Source of the DNA: Azospirillum brasilense
GTDB taxonomy: Bacteria; Pseudomonadota; Alphaproteobacteria; Azospirillales; Azospirillaceae
Reading direction: 5' to 3'
NCBI RefSeq assembly: GCF_022023855.1
Contig: NZ_CP059449.1
Coordinates: 2,746,414-2,810,413 of the forward strand
Length of the DNA stretch: 64,000 bases
The position numbers were made by a program, and so were the translations under genes. Below are positions 18,615 through 26,381 of the stretch, piece after piece. The notes beneath the pieces are model-generated. The model had not been told where the DNA came from and did no database searches. It saw only the letters and a list, made by a program, of their open reading frames with translations. Numbering within the stretch: position 1 is the first letter of the stretch; every line of letters begins with the position of its first letter.

Positions 18615-19091
18615 ATGCCCATCCTCAAGATCGCCGGACTGCTCATCGCCGGTTTGCTCTTGTTCGCCGCACCGGCACGGAGCGCTCCCTGCCTGGAAAT
18701 CCCAAGCGTCCGGCTTTCGGCCGATCCCGACCGCAACATGGCGGAGGGCGGACGTCTCGCGCGACACATTCTGGGCGCGGTGCCACCGCCCAAGGCCGGG
18801 CAGAGCGTCGGCACGCCGATGTTTGCCGACCGCCGGGCCTGGGACGCCGCATGGCAGGCCTTGACCAGCCATCCGGGACAACTGCTGTGCGACAACGAAC
18901 TCGGCAGCGCCCAATATGGCAAGACCCTGAGCGTTCAGGTCCCCTCGATGCGGTGCGAAGAAACCGACGGCGCGGGGCGCTGCGTTCGCGCGTGGCCCTT
19001 CACCAGCGAAACCGTGACCTATGTGTTCGAGGTCTCCGGTCCGCCGGAGGCGCCGGCCTGGATTTTGGGAACCGCCTATCCGAAACCGTGA
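18615..19091 (+). CDS. Secreted hypothetical protein, 158 aa
   Basis: Signal peptide of about 22 residues (PILKIAGLLIAGLLLFAAPARS, cleaved before APC) and a mature domain with four cysteines (APCLE, LLCDNE, MRCEE, RCVRA), suggesting two disulfides in the periplasm. Not recognised otherwise. GGAG 8 nt before ATG supports the start; an upstream in-frame ATG at 18558 is unlikely because it precedes the signal peptide. It converges on rarA with a 7-bp gap. Confidence 0.65.
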   Translation: MPILKIAGLLIAGLLLFAAPARSAPCLEIPSVRLSADPDRNMAEGGRLARHILGAVPPPKAGQSVGTPMFADRRAWDAAWQALTSHPGQLLCDNELGSAQYGKTLSVQVPSMRCEETDGAGRCVRAWPFTSETVTYVFEVSGPPEAPAWILGTAYPKP

Positions 19092-19098
19092 AACGCGC

Positions 19099-20436
19099 CT
19101 ACTCGTCCCCTTCCGCGGCTTTGCGCTCGCGCAGCCGCGCCCAATAGTCCTGGCGCTTCTTGATCTCGCGCTCGAAGCCCCTTTCGACCGGCTGGTAGAA
19201 GGCACGCCGCGCCATGCCCTCCGGGAAATAATTCTGACCGGAGAAGCCGTCCGCCGTGTCGTGGTCGTATTCGTAGCCCTTGCCGTAGCCGATCTGCTTC
19301 ATCAGCTTGGTCGGAGCGTTCAGGATGTGCTTGGGCGGCATCAGGCTGCCGGTTTCCTTGGCGGCGCGCACCGCGCTCTTGTAGGCGGTGTAGCCGGCAT
19401 TCGACTTGGGCGCCGTCCCCAGATAGATCACCAGCTGGGCGATGGCGAGTTCGCCCTCCGGGCTGCCCAGCCGCTCGTAGGCCTCCCAGGCGGCGGTGGC
19501 CTGCGCCAGCGCGTTGGGATCGGCCATGCCGATGTCCTCCACCGCGAAGCGCGTCAGCCGGCGGGCGATGTAGCGCGGGTCCTCGCCACCTTCCAGCATG
19601 CGGGCGTACCAGTAGAGCGCCGCGTCGGTGTCCGACCCGCGCAGCGACTTGTGGAGCGCGCTGATGAGGTTGTAATGCCCCTCCTGCGCCTTGTCGTAGA
19701 GCGGGGCGCGGCGCTGGATGGCGGTGGCGAGCGCGTTGTTGTCGAGAAGCGCCCCGTCCTCCGGCACCGGCAAGGCGAACAGCTCCTCGCAGAGGTTCAG
19801 GCAAAAGCGCCCGTCGCCATCGGCCATCGCCTTCAGCGCGGATCGGGCGTCCGGCGTCAGCGGCAGTGGGCGGCCCATCTCCGCCTCGGCCCGCGACAGC
19901 AGCTTCTCCAGCGCCGCGTCGTCCAGCCGGTTCAGCACGAAGACCTGGGCGCGCGACAGAAGCGCCGCGTTCAGCTCGAAGGACGGATTTTCGGTGGTGG
20001 CGCCGACCAGCGTGACGGTGCCGTCCTCCACATAGGGCAGGAAGCCGTCCTGCTGGGAGCGGTTGAAGCGGTGGATCTCGTCGATGAACAGCAGCGTGCC
20101 CTGCCCGGCCGCGCGCCGCGCCCGGGCGGCGTCGAAGACCTTGCGCAGGTCGGCCACGCCGGAGAACACCGCCGACAGCGGCTCGAAATGCAGGTCGGTG
20201 GACAGGGCCAGCAGCCGCGCGATGGTCGTCTTGCCGCAGCCGGGCGGCCCCCACAGGATCATGGAGGCCAGCCGGCGCGCGGCGACCATGCGGCCCAGCG
20301 GGCCGTCAGGCTTCAGCAGATGCTCCTGCCCGACCACCTCGCCCAGGCTGCGCGGACGCAGCCGGTCGGCCAGCGGGCGGGGGGCGCCCGCCTCGAACAG
20401 GCCGCCGGTGGCTCCGGAGTCGCCGCGTTTGCTCAT
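19099..20436 (-). CDS. rarA: Replication-associated recombination protein A (MgsA/RarA AAA ATPase)
   Basis: 445 residues of the RarA/Mgs1/WRNIP1 family acting at stalled replication forks. It shows RPRSLGEVVGQEHLL near 27, Walker A GPPGCGKTT near 64, Walker B LLFIDEIHRFN near 108, sensor 1 VGATTENPSFE, and the C-terminal tetramerisation region with YGKGYEYDHD. Full family length. Preceded in the same direction by a small lipoprotein gene. Confidence 0.95.
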   Translation of the reverse strand: MSKRGDSGATGGLFEAGAPRPLADRLRPRSLGEVVGQEHLLKPDGPLGRMVAARRLASMILWGPPGCGKTTIARLLALSTDLHFEPLSAVFSGVADLRKVFDAARARRAAGQGTLLFIDEIHRFNRSQQDGFLPYVEDGTVTLVGATTENPSFELNAALLSRAQVFVLNRLDDAALEKLLSRAEAEMGRPLPLTPDARSALKAMADGDGRFCLNLCEELFALPVPEDGALLDNNALATAIQRRAPLYDKAQEGHYNLISALHKSLRGSDTDAALYWYARMLEGGEDPRYIARRLTRFAVEDIGMADPNALAQATAAWEAYERLGSPEGELAIAQLVIYLGTAPKSNAGYTAYKSAVRAAKETGSLMPPKHILNAPTKLMKQIGYGKGYEYDHDTADGFSGQNYFPEGMARRAFYQPVERGFEREIKKRQDYWARLRERKAAEGDE

Positions 20437-20464
20437 CGCCGATCCACCGATCGCACTGGACCGG

Positions 20465-20869
20465 TCACTGGTTGGTGGGCGCGCCGCAGCGCTGGTAGCA
20501 CATGCGCAGCGAATGCTGGCAGTTGTCGGTCGGCGAGAAGATGCCGCCACGGTCCGGACGGTCGAGCCCGCTCTGCGTGCGCGCGGCCACCGAGTCCATG
20601 CAGGAGTTGTTGCTGCGCTCGCACTGGGCGCGGCAGGAATCGTCGCTGCCGACACCGCCGTCCAGGCGGAGCGACGGGTCTTCGACCCCGCGGGCCGGGC
20701 GCGAGGCTGCCGGCGACCCGGCGGGGGCCGTTGTCGGGGCCGTGGTGGAGGCCGCCGGAGCACCGCCCACGGCGGCGCCGGACGAACGCCCCGGCGCGTC
20801 CGCGCAGGCGGCGAGCGCAACCAGGGCGAGGGCCAGCACCGGCCCCAGAATGAGTTTCGGACGGAACAT
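20465..20869 (-). CDS. Putative lipoprotein with cysteine-rich C-terminus
   Basis: 134 residues. The signal ends in a lipobox, LVALAAC, so the mature protein starts with a lipidated Cys. An Ala/Thr/Pro/Gly-rich tether (about 25-65) leads to a C-terminal module with CRAQCERSNNSCM and CQHSLRMCYQRCG, seven cysteines in a Cx3C-like pattern. The ATG at 20869 has GGGAG 11 nt upstream; an in-frame ATG at 20887 is the alternative. Not recognised. Confidence 0.65.
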   Translation of the reverse strand: MFRPKLILGPVLALALVALAACADAPGRSSGAAVGGAPAASTTAPTTAPAGSPAASRPARGVEDPSLRLDGGVGSDDSCRAQCERSNNSCMDSVAARTQSGLDRPDRGGIFSPTDNCQHSLRMCYQRCGAPTNQ

Positions 20870-20993
20870 CTCGGCTTTGACTCCCATTGTTCTTGCGTGA
20901 CCCCGGACGTTGGCGGATGGTCCCCCGCATGGACCATGCCGCGGGCTCGGCGCCCACTATGCCGGGAACGCAAGCGATAAGGGAATGCCTCAA

Positions 20994-21257
20994 ATGAGTC
21001 CCAACAATCCCGGCCCGTCGCCGCGCCGCCGGACATCGACCACCATCTTCGTGGCGCTGCTGATCGGCGGCCTGCTGCTGCTCGTCGTGCGCATGCTCGC
21101 CATGCCCACCGTCAGCACCGGCGAGGTCGTGCTGCCCCTGCTGGCCGGCATCGGCATGGCGCTGGCCATCGGCGTGATGGTCATGCGCGACCGCCGCGAG
21201 CGCAACGCCCTGCCCCCGTCGGAGCGCAACCGCCAGGATCGCGGGATGCCCGATTGA
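20994..21257 (+). CDS. Small membrane protein, 87 aa, two TM helices
   Basis: A proline/arginine-rich N-terminus (about 1-17) precedes two hydrophobic segments (about 19-35 and 48-66) and a charged C-tail (RDRRERNALPPSERNRQ). The ATG at 20994 is preferred because AAGGGA lies 9 nt upstream; that motif almost touches the alternative ATG at 20985. No family recognised. Confidence 0.6.
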   Translation: MSPNNPGPSPRRRTSTTIFVALLIGGLLLLVVRMLAMPTVSTGEVVLPLLAGIGMALAIGVMVMRDRRERNALPPSERNRQDRGMPD

Positions 21258-21297
21258 TTTTGGCCGGATTGATGTTCGCCGGAGAATAGAGGGTGAC

Positions 21298-21318
21298 GCG
21301 CGGGGCCGAGCCCCGCGC
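21298..21318. terminator. Hairpin between convergent genes
   Basis: Nine-base perfect stem GCGCGGGGC/GCCCCGCGC with a CGA loop, placed between two converging genes. No T-run follows, so it may be Rho-assisted. Confidence 0.45.
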
Positions 21319-21321
21319 CGC

Positions 21322-21900
21322 TCACACGAATTTGAAGCTGAGCAATCCGCCGATGATGATGACCAGCAGAACGGTCGTCACCAGCATCAGCCGCTTTTCG
21401 ATGATGTCGCGCACCTGCGGCCCATAGAAATGCAGCAGGATCGCGATCATGTAGAATCGCGAGAATCGTGCGACGATCGAGCACAGGATGAACACCGTCA
21501 GGTCGAGGTGCGCGAATCCCGCGGTGATCGTCAGCAATTTGTAAGGTATGGGCGTGATGCCCTTGAGGATCAGGAACCAGGGGCCGAATTCGGCGAACAT
21601 GTCCTGGAAGCGCTGGAACGAGTCCTGCGCGTTGTAGAAGTCGATGATCAACCGTCCGACGCTCTCGAACAGGTAGAACCCGACCGCGTAGCCGAACAGC
21701 CCGCCGATCAGCGAGGCCAGTGCGCAGATGTTGGTGTAGCGCCAGAGCTTCTTGGGCTCCGCCAGACACATCGGCACCAGCATGACGTCGGGCGGAAGGG
21801 GGAAGAAGGAGCTTTCCGCGAAGGAGACGGCGGACATCCACCAGACGGCGTCCTTGCGGGCGGAGAGCTTGAGAATCCGGTTGTAGAGAGGTTTCAGCAT
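21322..21900 (-). CDS. YqaA/DedA-family membrane protein (VTT domain)
   Basis: 192 residues. SFAESSFFPLPPDVMLVPM near 26 and the re-entrant-loop region with FLILKGITPIPYKLLTITAGFAHLD near 118 are hallmarks of the SNARE-associated/VTT superfamily, whose members act in lipid translocation. About four to five membrane segments. A second VTT protein occurs at 28915 in this window. Confidence 0.85.
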   Translation of the reverse strand: MLKPLYNRILKLSARKDAVWWMSAVSFAESSFFPLPPDVMLVPMCLAEPKKLWRYTNICALASLIGGLFGYAVGFYLFESVGRLIIDFYNAQDSFQRFQDMFAEFGPWFLILKGITPIPYKLLTITAGFAHLDLTVFILCSIVARFSRFYMIAILLHFYGPQVRDIIEKRLMLVTTVLLVIIIGGLLSFKFV

Positions 21901-22062
21901 ACCGCGCGCGCGGCGCCCTCCCGAAGTGACGGAACCCGGAAACCGGAAACCCTCCCTCCGGGGATGAACCCGAAGGGAGGGCCGGTCGGTCACCTATATC
22001 GTCGTTCGAAACCCAGCGGGCAACGGCGGCGACAAGATTTCACGAACGCTCAACCGGGGGGC

Positions 22063-22485
22063 TCAGCCCTCGGCCTCGACCTCTTCCTTGATCTCCACCG
22101 GGCCCGAGTCCTGGCCCTTGGCGGCGACATCGCGGTCGACCAGCTCGATCACGCCCATGGCGGCGGCATCGCCGTAGCGGAAGCCGGCCTTCAGGACGCG
22201 GCTGTAGCCACCCTGGCGGTCCTTGTAACGGTCGGCCAGGACGGTGAACAGCTTGGTCACCATCGCGTCGTCGCGCAGCTGCGCGAAGGCGAGACGGCGG
22301 TTGGCGAGGCCACCCTTCTTGCCGAGCGTGATCAGACGCTCGACGATCGGGCGCAGATCCTTGGCCTTCGGCAGGGTCGTCTTGATCTGCTCGTGCTTGA
22401 TCAGGGCGTTCGCCATGTTCGAGAACATGGCCTTGCGGTGGCTGGTGGTCTTGCTGAACTTACGTCCGGAAACGCCGTGACGCAT
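22063..22485 (-). CDS. rplQ: 50S ribosomal protein L17
   Basis: 140 residues starting [20 protein letters not shown], the L17 signature, with [16 protein letters not shown] near 45. A Glu-rich tail ([12 protein letters not shown]) extends the C-terminus as in many alphaproteobacteria. Last gene of the rpsM-rpsK-rpoA-rplQ operon, 170 bp behind rpoA. Confidence 0.97.
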   Translation of the reverse strand: MRHGVSGRKFSKTTSHRKAMFSNMANALIKHEQIKTTLPKAKDLRPIVERLITLGKKGGLANRRLAFAQLRDDAMVTKLFTVLADRYKDRQGGYSRVLKAGFRYGDAAAMGVIELVDRDVAAKGQDSGPVEIKEEVEAEG

Positions 22486-22592
22486 GACGGTCCTCCTTCA
22501 TGGCGTGGCCCCCCTCGGGGAGCCGGTGGTGAACCCGACCGCCCAGTTTTCGGCTGGTACGGCGCGGGGCGGGCCGGTTGGTGGCCCTGGGA

Positions 22593-22639
22593 ACTCCCCC
22601 ACCCTTGCCCTCCCGCGCTGGGCGGGGAAAGGTTGGGGG
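22593..22639. repeat. GC-rich palindromic repeat between rpoA and rplQ
   Basis: CTCCCCCACCCTT and its imperfect complement AAAGGTTGGGGGG flank a CCC-GCGCT-GGG core. Same family as the elements at 7789, 50347 and 61577. It lies in the transcribed spacer of a ribosomal operon. Confidence 0.65.
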
Positions 22640-22655
22640 GTAAAACGTGCGAGAC

Positions 22656-23675
22656 TTAGTACGGCTCTTCCAGACGCTTGGCCAGCTCTTCGATGTTCTC
22701 GGGCGGCCAGTTCGGGATTTCCATACCGAGGTGCAGACCCATCTGGGCCAGCACTTCCTTGATCTCGTTCAGCGACTTGCGCCCGAAGTTCGGCGTGCGG
22801 AGCATCTCCGCCTCGGTCTTCTGCACCAAATCGCCGATGTAGACGATGTTGTCGTTCTTGAGGCAGTTGGCCGAACGGACCGACAGTTCCAGCTCGTCCA
22901 CCTTGCGGAGCAGGTTCTTGTTGAACGGAACCTCCTCGTGCTTCTCCTCGGCGACCGCGTGGGTCGGCTCCTCGAAGTTGATGAACAGCTGCAGCTGGTC
23001 CTGGAGGATGCGGGCGGCGAGCGCCACCGCGTCGTCCGGCTTCACGGCACCGTTGGTCTCGACGACCATCGACAGGCGGTCATAATCGGTGACCTGCCCG
23101 ACGCGGGCGTTGTCGACCTTGTAGGAGATCTTGCGGACCGGCGAGAACAGCGCGTCGACCGGGATCAGACCGATCGGGGCGTCTTCCGGACGGTTCTGGC
23201 TGGCCGGGACGTAGCCCTTGCCGGTCTCGACCGTCAGTTCCATGTTCAGGCGGGCGCCATTGTCCAGCGTGCAGATCACGAGGTCCGGGTCCATCACCTG
23301 GATGTCCGCGCCGGTCTCGATCATGCCGGCCTTCACCTCGCCGGGGCCTTCGGCGCGCAGGCGCATGCGCTTCGGGCCGTCACCGCCCATGCGCAGACCC
23401 ATCGACTTGATGTTGAGGACGATGTCGGTCACGTCCTCGCGCACGCCGGGGATCGACGAGAACTCGTGCAGCACGCCGTCGATGTGGATCGCCGTGACGG
23501 CCGCACCCTGCAGCGAGGAGAGCAGCACGCGGCGCAGCGCGTTGCCGAGCGTCAGACCGAAGCCACGCTCCAGCGGCTCGGCCACGACGGTCGCCACGCG
23601 GTCGGCGTCGTCACCGGGCTGGATGTCCAGCTTGTTCGGCTTGATCAGTTCCTGCCAGTTCTTCTGAAGAGCCAC
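22656..23675 (-). CDS. rpoA: DNA-directed RNA polymerase subunit alpha
   Basis: 339 residues, normal length. The N-terminal dimerisation domain contains [21 protein letters not shown] near 34, and the C-terminal domain (about 255-330) ends in [22 protein letters not shown], the helix that contacts UP elements and activators. Third gene of the operon, 131 bp behind rpsK. Confidence 0.98.
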   Translation of the reverse strand: MALQKNWQELIKPNKLDIQPGDDADRVATVVAEPLERGFGLTLGNALRRVLLSSLQGAAVTAIHIDGVLHEFSSIPGVREDVTDIVLNIKSMGLRMGGDGPKRMRLRAEGPGEVKAGMIETGADIQVMDPDLVICTLDNGARLNMELTVETGKGYVPASQNRPEDAPIGLIPVDALFSPVRKISYKVDNARVGQVTDYDRLSMVVETNGAVKPDDAVALAARILQDQLQLFINFEEPTHAVAEEKHEEVPFNKNLLRKVDELELSVRSANCLKNDNIVYIGDLVQKTEAEMLRTPNFGRKSLNEIKEVLAQMGLHLGMEIPNWPPENIEELAKRLEEPY

Positions 23676-23806
23676 GGTATTACCTCATGCCATCGGGATG
23701 GACACACGTCCGCGGGGACCGGCCGTTCCCATCCGATGGCGCCGCGATGGCTGCGGCGCCTGTCCCGGAACGGCGGATCCCCGCGGGTGCGGAGTAGCGA
23801 TGCTTT

Positions 23807-24205
23807 TTAGACGCGACGCTTCTTCGGCGGACGGACGCCGTTGTGCGGAATCGGCGTGACGTCGCGGATCGAGGTGATCTGGAAGCCGATCGACTGCAGA
23901 GCGCGCAGCGCCGACTCACGGCCCGAACCCGGACCCTTCACCTCGACCTCGAGGGTCTTCATGCCGTGCTCCTGGGCCTTGCGGCCCGCGTCCTCGGCGG
24001 CGACCTGAGCGGCGTAGGGGGTCGACTTGCGCGAGCCCTTGAAGCCCATCGTGCCCGACGACGACCAGGCAATGGTGTTGCCCTGCGCGTCGGTGATGGT
24101 GATCATCGTGTTGTTGAAGGAGGCGTTCACGTGAGCGACGCCGGCGGTGATGTTCTTGCGCTCGCGACGACGAAGACGCTGCGAAGCGGCTGAGGGCTTG
24201 GCCAT
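23807..24205 (-). CDS. rpsK: 30S ribosomal protein S11
   Basis: 132 residues with [18 protein letters not shown] near 22, a conserved S11 segment, and the C-terminus [13 protein letters not shown] with its basic RNA-binding tail. It follows rpsM with a 15-bp gap. Confidence 0.98.
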   Translation of the reverse strand: MAKPSAASQRLRRRERKNITAGVAHVNASFNNTMITITDAQGNTIAWSSSGTMGFKGSRKSTPYAAQVAAEDAGRKAQEHGMKTLEVEVKGPGSGRESALRALQSIGFQITSIRDVTPIPHNGVRPPKKRRV

Positions 24206-24220
24206 GGTCCGTGCGTCCTC

Positions 24221-24589
24221 TTACTTCTTCTTGCCGGCGATCGGCTTGGCCGGACCCTTGCGGGTGCGGGCGTTCGTGTGGGTGCGCTGCCCGCGGACCG
24301 GCAGGCCCTTGCGGTGACGCAGGCCACGGTAGCAGGCCATGTCCATCAGACGCTTGATGTTCATGGCGACCGAACGGCGCAGGTCGCCCTCGACGCGGTA
24401 GTCGGCGTCGATGGTCTCGCGGATCTTGAGGATCTCGTCGTCCGTGAGCTGGTTCACACGGCGCTCCGCCGGGATCTCCAGCTTCGTGCAGATTTCCTTG
24501 GCCTTGAAGGGGCCGATGCCATGAATGTAGGTCAACGCAATCTCCACGCGCTTCTGCGCGGGGATGTTGACGCCAGCGATACGCGCCAC
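24221..24589 (-). CDS. rpsM: 30S ribosomal protein S13
   Basis: 122 residues: [25 protein letters not shown] at the N-terminus and [25 protein letters not shown] near the end are S13 signatures. The start is a GTG with AGGAGA about 7 nt upstream. First gene of its operon; the genes usually found before it (secY, adk) are absent, replaced by divergent pyruvate kinase. Confidence 0.97.
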   Translation of the reverse strand: MARIAGVNIPAQKRVEIALTYIHGIGPFKAKEICTKLEIPAERRVNQLTDDEILKIRETIDADYRVEGDLRRSVAMNIKRLMDMACYRGLRHRKGLPVRGQRTHTNARTRKGPAKPIAGKKK

Positions 24590-24747
24590 GCCTGCTCTCC
24601 TCGATATCTCAACGGCAGCCCTCATGGGCCGCCTACACACCGATTGATCCCCGATCCGGACGCCGAGGCCCGAAGGCCGGAAGGCAAAACACGGATACGG
24701 GACGCACAATGTCTCCCGCCGGGCCGGTTGGGCCGCGGGAGGGTGCG

Positions 24748-24775
24748 ACTATAGAAAAAGCCGGAAATCTGTCAA
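24748..24775 (-). promoter_or_regulatory. Sigma70-type promoter of the rpsM operon
   Basis: On the - strand TTGACA (24770-24775) and TATAGT (24748-24753) are separated by 16 bp. It is the best promoter match I noticed in the window and shows that rpsM-rpsK-rpoA-rplQ is transcribed on its own. Confidence 0.8.
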
Positions 24776-24839
24776 GGCCGTTCTGCGGCATTACCGTGCT
24801 TTTCCCGGTGCCCGACCATTGTGGGGAGGCGGACCGCGG

Positions 24840-24868
24840 TTGACAAGCCGGATGGCAGAACTTGAGAT
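24840..24868 (+). promoter_or_regulatory. Candidate promoter of pyruvate kinase
   Basis: TTGACA (24840-24845) and TGAGAT (24863-24868) with a 17-bp spacer. The -10 box is weak. It would start transcription about 50 nt before the pyk ATG. Confidence 0.4.
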
Positions 24869-24923
24869 GAACGGCCCGCCCCGAACGGAACACCCCGAAC
24901 GGCACATATCAGAAGGCAGACCC

Positions 24924-26366
24924 ATGACCCGCAAAGGCATCCCCTTCCGGCGCTTCCGCCTGACCAAGATCGTCGCCACGCTGGGGCCGGCCACCGCGAC
25001 GCCGGAGATGATCCGCGCGCTGTTCGAGGCGGGCGTGGACGTCTTCCGCCTGAACTTCAGCCACGGTACGCACGAGGACCATGGCCAGCGCCTCGCCACG
25101 TTGCGGGCGCTCGAGGCGGAACTCGACCATCCCATCGCGGTGATGGCCGACCTCCAGGGGCCGAAGCTGCGGCTGGGCACCTTCGCCGACGGCCCGGTCA
25201 CCGTCGAGCCGGGGCACCGCATCCGCCTCGACCTCTCCACCGAGCCGGGGGACGCGACCCGCGTCGGCCTGCCCCACCCGGAAATCTTCGCCGCTCTTGA
25301 GCCGGAGGCGGAGCTGCTGGTGGATGACGGCAAGGTCCGCCTGCGCGTTCTCGGTTGCAGCCCCGACCACGCCGACTGCGTCGTGCTGTCCGGCAGCCGC
25401 CTGTCCGACCGCAAGGGCGTGAACGTTCCAGGCGTCGTCCTGCCGCTCTCGCCGCTGACCGCGAAGGATCACGAGGATCTGGCCTTCGCGCTCGACCAGG
25501 GTGTGGACTGGGTGGCCTTGTCCTTTGTGCAGCGGCCGGAGGACGTGGCGGAGGCGCGCAAACTGGTCGCCGGGCGGGCCGCCCTGCTGTCGAAGATGGA
25601 GAAGCCGCAGGCCATCCAGCATCTGGAGCGCATCGTCGAGCTGTCGGACGGCGTCATGGTCGCCCGTGGCGACCTCGGCGTGGAAATGCCGGCGGAGGAT
25701 GTGCCGAGCATCCAGAAGCGGATCATCCGCGAGTCGCGCAAGGCCGGCAAACCGGTGATCGTCGCCACCCAGATGCTCGAGTCGATGATCGGCGCCCCCG
25801 CCCCCACGCGCGCCGAGGCGTCGGACGTGGCGACCGCGGTCTATGATGGGGCGGACGCGGTGATGCTGTCGGCGGAAACCGCGGCCGGCACCTACCCCAT
25901 CGAGGCGGTATCGATGATGGACCGCATCGCCCGCCGGGTCGAGCAGGACCCGCTCTACCGCACCATCACCGACGCCCAGCATCCCGACCCGCAGCAGACC
26001 TCGACCGACGCCGTCACCGCGGCGGCGCGGCAGGTCGCCCACACCATCCAGGCCGCCGCCATCGTCACCTACACCACCAGCGGCTCGACCACGCTGCGCG
26101 CCGCCCGCGAGCGGCCGGAGGTGCCGATCATGTGCCTGACCTCCAGCCTGGAAACGGCGCGGCGGCTCCAGCTCGCCTACGGGGTGCACAGCGTGCACTC
26201 CGCCGACGTCGCCGACTTCAACGAGATGGTCCAGAAGGCCGCCCGCTGCGCCTACGAGGACGGGCTGGCGGTGGAGGGGCAGCGGTTGGTGATCACCGCC
26301 GGCGTTCCCTTCGGCACCCCCGGCAACACCAACATCCTGCGCATCGCCTGGGTGGACGCGCAGTGA
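24924..26366 (+). CDS. pyk: Pyruvate kinase
   Basis: 480 residues, usual length. It converts phosphoenolpyruvate and ADP to pyruvate and ATP. Visible: KIVATLGPAT near 14, FRLNFSHGTHEDH near 40, the ADLQGPKLR segment near 75, and the catalytic block MVARGDLGVEMPAE near 245 with metal-binding and catalytic residues. AGAAGG 7 nt before ATG 24924 sets the start. Divergent from the ribosomal operon. Confidence 0.97.
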   Translation: MTRKGIPFRRFRLTKIVATLGPATATPEMIRALFEAGVDVFRLNFSHGTHEDHGQRLATLRALEAELDHPIAVMADLQGPKLRLGTFADGPVTVEPGHRIRLDLSTEPGDATRVGLPHPEIFAALEPEAELLVDDGKVRLRVLGCSPDHADCVVLSGSRLSDRKGVNVPGVVLPLSPLTAKDHEDLAFALDQGVDWVALSFVQRPEDVAEARKLVAGRAALLSKMEKPQAIQHLERIVELSDGVMVARGDLGVEMPAEDVPSIQKRIIRESRKAGKPVIVATQMLESMIGAPAPTRAEASDVATAVYDGADAVMLSAETAAGTYPIEAVSMMDRIARRVEQDPLYRTITDAQHPDPQQTSTDAVTAAARQVAHTIQAAAIVTYTTSGSTTLRAARERPEVPIMCLTSSLETARRLQLAYGVHSVHSADVADFNEMVQKAARCAYEDGLAVEGQRLVITAGVPFGTPGNTNILRIAWVDAQ

Positions 26367-26381
26367 GGAATCGAGCGGACC

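Larger units (their letters stand above)
24590..24923. other. Divergent promoter region between rpsM and pyruvate kinase
   Basis: A 334-bp gap carrying a near-consensus promoter for the rpsM operon at 24748-24775, a leader of about 150 nt for rpsM, and a candidate promoter for pyruvate kinase at 24840-24868. No gene was seen. Confidence 0.7.
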
